NCBI GenBank assembly: GCA_900549485.1
Contig: UROG01000036.1
Span: 1 to 30,743 of the forward strand
Length of the DNA stretch: 30,743 nt
Direction of reading: 5' to 3'
From: an uncultured Eubacteriales bacterium
GTDB lineage: Bacteria > Bacillota > Clostridia > Oscillospirales > Oscillospiraceae
The notes beneath the pieces were generated by a model. It worked only from the letters and a program-made list of their open reading frames with translations, had not been told where the DNA came from and searched no databases. Below are positions 29,412 through 30,743 of the stretch, in pieces (the stretch's first letter is position 1; each line of letters starts with the position of its first letter). The translations under genes and the position numbers were made by a program.

Positions 29412-30050
29412 ATGGCTTATTGCGATAAATGCGGCGCTTATATACCCGACGGACAGAAAAAATGTCTTGCGTGCGGCTTTGACAGTGAAGAAGAAGCGGC
29501 CAAGGCGGCGCAGGCGGCACAGGCCGAGGCAGCACGTACCGCTGCTGAGGATACGGGGAAATATTACTCGTTTACAAACGAGGAGCTGCGCAGAAAGCTG
29601 GATGAACAAAGGAAAAAGCAGCAGGAGCAGAGCCGCAGATGGGCGGAGCAGGAAAAACAGCGTCGGGAGAGGGAGCGCGAGAGCGGGCAATGGCAGAGCT
29701 ATACCGATGCTGCCGCCTCCGGAGCCGAGTCATCGGCGCGGAGCAGCGCTATATATAATGCGTCAAAAACGTCGAATACCAAGCTGCTTTCTATCCTGTC
29801 ATATTTCAGCGCTCTTTTCCTTATACCTATGCTCTTCAAGCCGGAGGACCGCACGGCAAATTTCCATGCAAAGCAGGGTCTGAGGCTGTTTATCTACGGC
29901 CTTATATGCGATGCGATAACTTGGGCGCCGGTCATAGGCGCACTTGTGCAGCTTTCAAGGCTGTACCTGCTGGTAAAGGGCATTATGAACGCGGCAAACG
30001 GCAGAGAGGAGCCTTTGCCGTACATAGGCACGATAGGAGACAAAAAGTAA
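29412..30050 (+). CDS. Zinc-ribbon protein with Tic20/DUF4870-like membrane domain
   Basis: A 212-aa protein in three parts. A short zinc ribbon covers residues 1-24 (CDKCG and CLACG). A long charged Ala/Glu/Arg/Gln segment (about 25-95: LRRKLDEQRKKQQEQSRRW) is likely a coiled coil. The C-terminal membrane region (about 120-205) has three hydrophobic segments and the family-like motif ANFHAKQGLRLFIYG, followed by GREEPLPYIG. This resembles DUF4870/Tic20-like proteins of unknown function. The start at 29412 is set by GGAGG 5 bases upstream. It has its own promoter. The role is unknown; an envelope-associated function is all the sequence suggests. Confidence 0.8.
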   Translation: MAYCDKCGAYIPDGQKKCLACGFDSEEEAAKAAQAAQAEAARTAAEDTGKYYSFTNEELRRKLDEQRKKQQEQSRRWAEQEKQRRERERESGQWQSYTDAAASGAESSARSSAIYNASKTSNTKLLSILSYFSALFLIPMLFKPEDRTANFHAKQGLRLFIYGLICDAITWAPVIGALVQLSRLYLLVKGIMNAANGREEPLPYIGTIGDKK

Positions 30051-30103
30051 CCCGTCTTCTTTTGACTGCCGAATCAGCATTGCCATGAAATAAAGGAACA
30101 GAA

Positions 30104-30310
30104 ATGACGGCAACAACGTTTGAGCTGTTTGTGTTTGCAGGCTTTTTCTTGCTTATATATTGCGTTTCTCCGGAAAATGTCGGGAATTGGGCAATACTTG
30201 CGGGAAACGCTCTGTTTTATGCGTTTTCACCGTCGAGCAGGCTGCTGCTGTTTCTGCTTGCAGCGGCTGCGCTATATCTTTCGGCACGCCGGTCTGCAAG
30301 GGCAAAATAA
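30104..30310 (+). pseudogene. N-terminal fragment of an MBOAT (AlgI/DltB-type) acyltransferase
   Basis: A 68-codon frame with ATG and AAAGGAA upstream has two hydrophobic segments: ELFVFAGFFLLIYCV and SRLLLFLLAAAALYLSA. The pattern TFELFVFAGFFLLIYCVSP, NWAILAGNALFYAF matches the first 65 or so residues of MBOAT acyltransferases (about 450-500 aa), which transfer acyl groups to cell-wall polymers or polysaccharides. The frame stops just where the family continues, and the next sequence is the rRNA promoter region. It could instead be a genuine small membrane protein, but a truncated remnant is more likely. Confidence 0.55.
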
Positions 30311-30346
30311 AAATTATCGGAAAAAGAAAAAAACGGTAAAAAACTG

Positions 30347-30375
30347 TTGACAAAAGAGAACACAGGTGGTATATT
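30347..30375 (+). promoter_or_regulatory. rRNA operon promoter P1
   Basis: TTGACA (30347-30352), 17 bases, TATATT (30370-30375). It lies in A-rich DNA like the upstream elements of strong rRNA promoters. Confidence 0.85.
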
Positions 30376-30449
30376 ACACAAGCACTTGAAAGAGAGCCGG
30401 AAATAAAGGTTGGAAAGAGAAAAAGAATTGAAAAAATCGAAAAAAACTC

Positions 30450-30478
30450 TTGACAACGCTGACCTTCCGAGATATAAT
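30450..30478 (+). promoter_or_regulatory. rRNA operon promoter P2
   Basis: Full consensus TTGACA (30450-30455), 17 bases, TATAAT (30473-30478), 103 bases after P1. An A-rich tract precedes it. Confidence 0.92.
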
Positions 30479-30484
30479 AAGCAA

Positions 30485-30674
30485 GCTTTCACCAAGTGAG
30501 AGCAAAGCGAAGGATGTACCTTGAAAATTGAACAATGTAAGAAAAAAGCTTAAGCAAAATAAGCACCAGAAAAGGGTTCAAGTGTTGAGAGACACTTAAA
30601 ACGAAAATTTCTATTGAGAGCAGATAAGCTTGAATAGATTGAGTTAAGCATCCGGCATGGATGATTAAATACAA
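30485..30674 (+). other. rRNA leader
   Basis: About 190 transcribed bases between P2 and 16S with no gene. It contains ACCTTGAAAATTGAACAAT (about 30519-30537), a common element of Firmicutes rRNA leaders and spacers. It also has a small hairpin AAGTGT-TGAGAG-ACACTT (30580-30597). The leader is presumably used for antitermination and RNase III processing. Confidence 0.6.

Positions 30675-30743
<69 letters not shown>

Overview
The window looks like chromosome of a spore-forming, anaerobic Gram-positive bacterium of class Clostridia, probably a gut Oscillospirales or Ruminococcaceae relative. This rests on a SleB-type spore cortex hydrolase, a zinc-type L28, HPr kinase, PyrR attenuation, a T-box leader, a minimal SufC/SufB pair and a Clostridia-like 16S start. 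The lineage is inferred, not demonstrated. Genes are tightly packed, and consensus sigma-A promoters can be read by eye.

Layout. 1-6.7 kb: a complete aspartate-to-threonine pathway in two divergent operons. hom-lysC-asd runs leftward. A stand-alone ACT-domain gene, thrC and thrB run rightward, and the two operons start from overlapping promoters. 6.7-8.55 kb: an isolated large serine recombinase with a small upstream partner, beside a possible remnant reading frame. 8.7-11.2 kb: a PrsW-like membrane protease, then a two-gene Fe-S assembly operon (SufC/SufB-like) with promoter and terminator. 11.27-12.05 kb: a five-tRNA array on the minus strand (Gly, Arg, His, Gln, Lys) whose tRNA-Lys 3' end and terminator are duplicated downstream. 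12.1-14.3 kb: pyrR-uraA, with a readable PyrR attenuator ahead of pyrR. 14.4-16.4 kb: a C-terminally shortened MocR/PdxR-type regulator divergent from a pyridoxal kinase. 16.4-16.7 kb: a foldback, MITE-like element and the first 27 or so codons of a sodium-symporter gene. 16.7-21.4 kb: the leftward operon hprK-murB-rapZ-whiA-trxB. 21.5-22.8 kb: rpmB and galM. 22.8-26.3 kb: nucleoside salvage, with udk-tdk divergent from deoD and then a BMP-type nucleoside-binding protein. 26.5-29.3 kb: T-box-controlled thrS and sleB. 29.4-30.3 kb: a zinc-ribbon membrane protein and an N-terminal MBOAT fragment. 30.35 kb to the end: tandem rRNA promoters and the 5' end of a 16S gene.

Themes. Threonine is covered from synthesis (hom, lysC, asd, thrB, thrC) to tRNA charging (thrS, whose T-box specifier ACC reads threonine). 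Pyrimidine and purine salvage is spread over pyrR-uraA, udk-tdk and deoD-BMP. Several loci are decayed: a shortened MocR regulator, symporter and MBOAT stubs, a tRNA 3' fragment and a possible stub next to the recombinase. I found no CRISPR array, no recognisable defence system, no complete insertion sequence and no convincing wholly new system. The most unusual items are the solitary recombinase cassette, the foldback element beside a truncated gene, the duplicated tRNA-Lys end, and the cortex-hydrolase start codon buried in a terminator-like hairpin.
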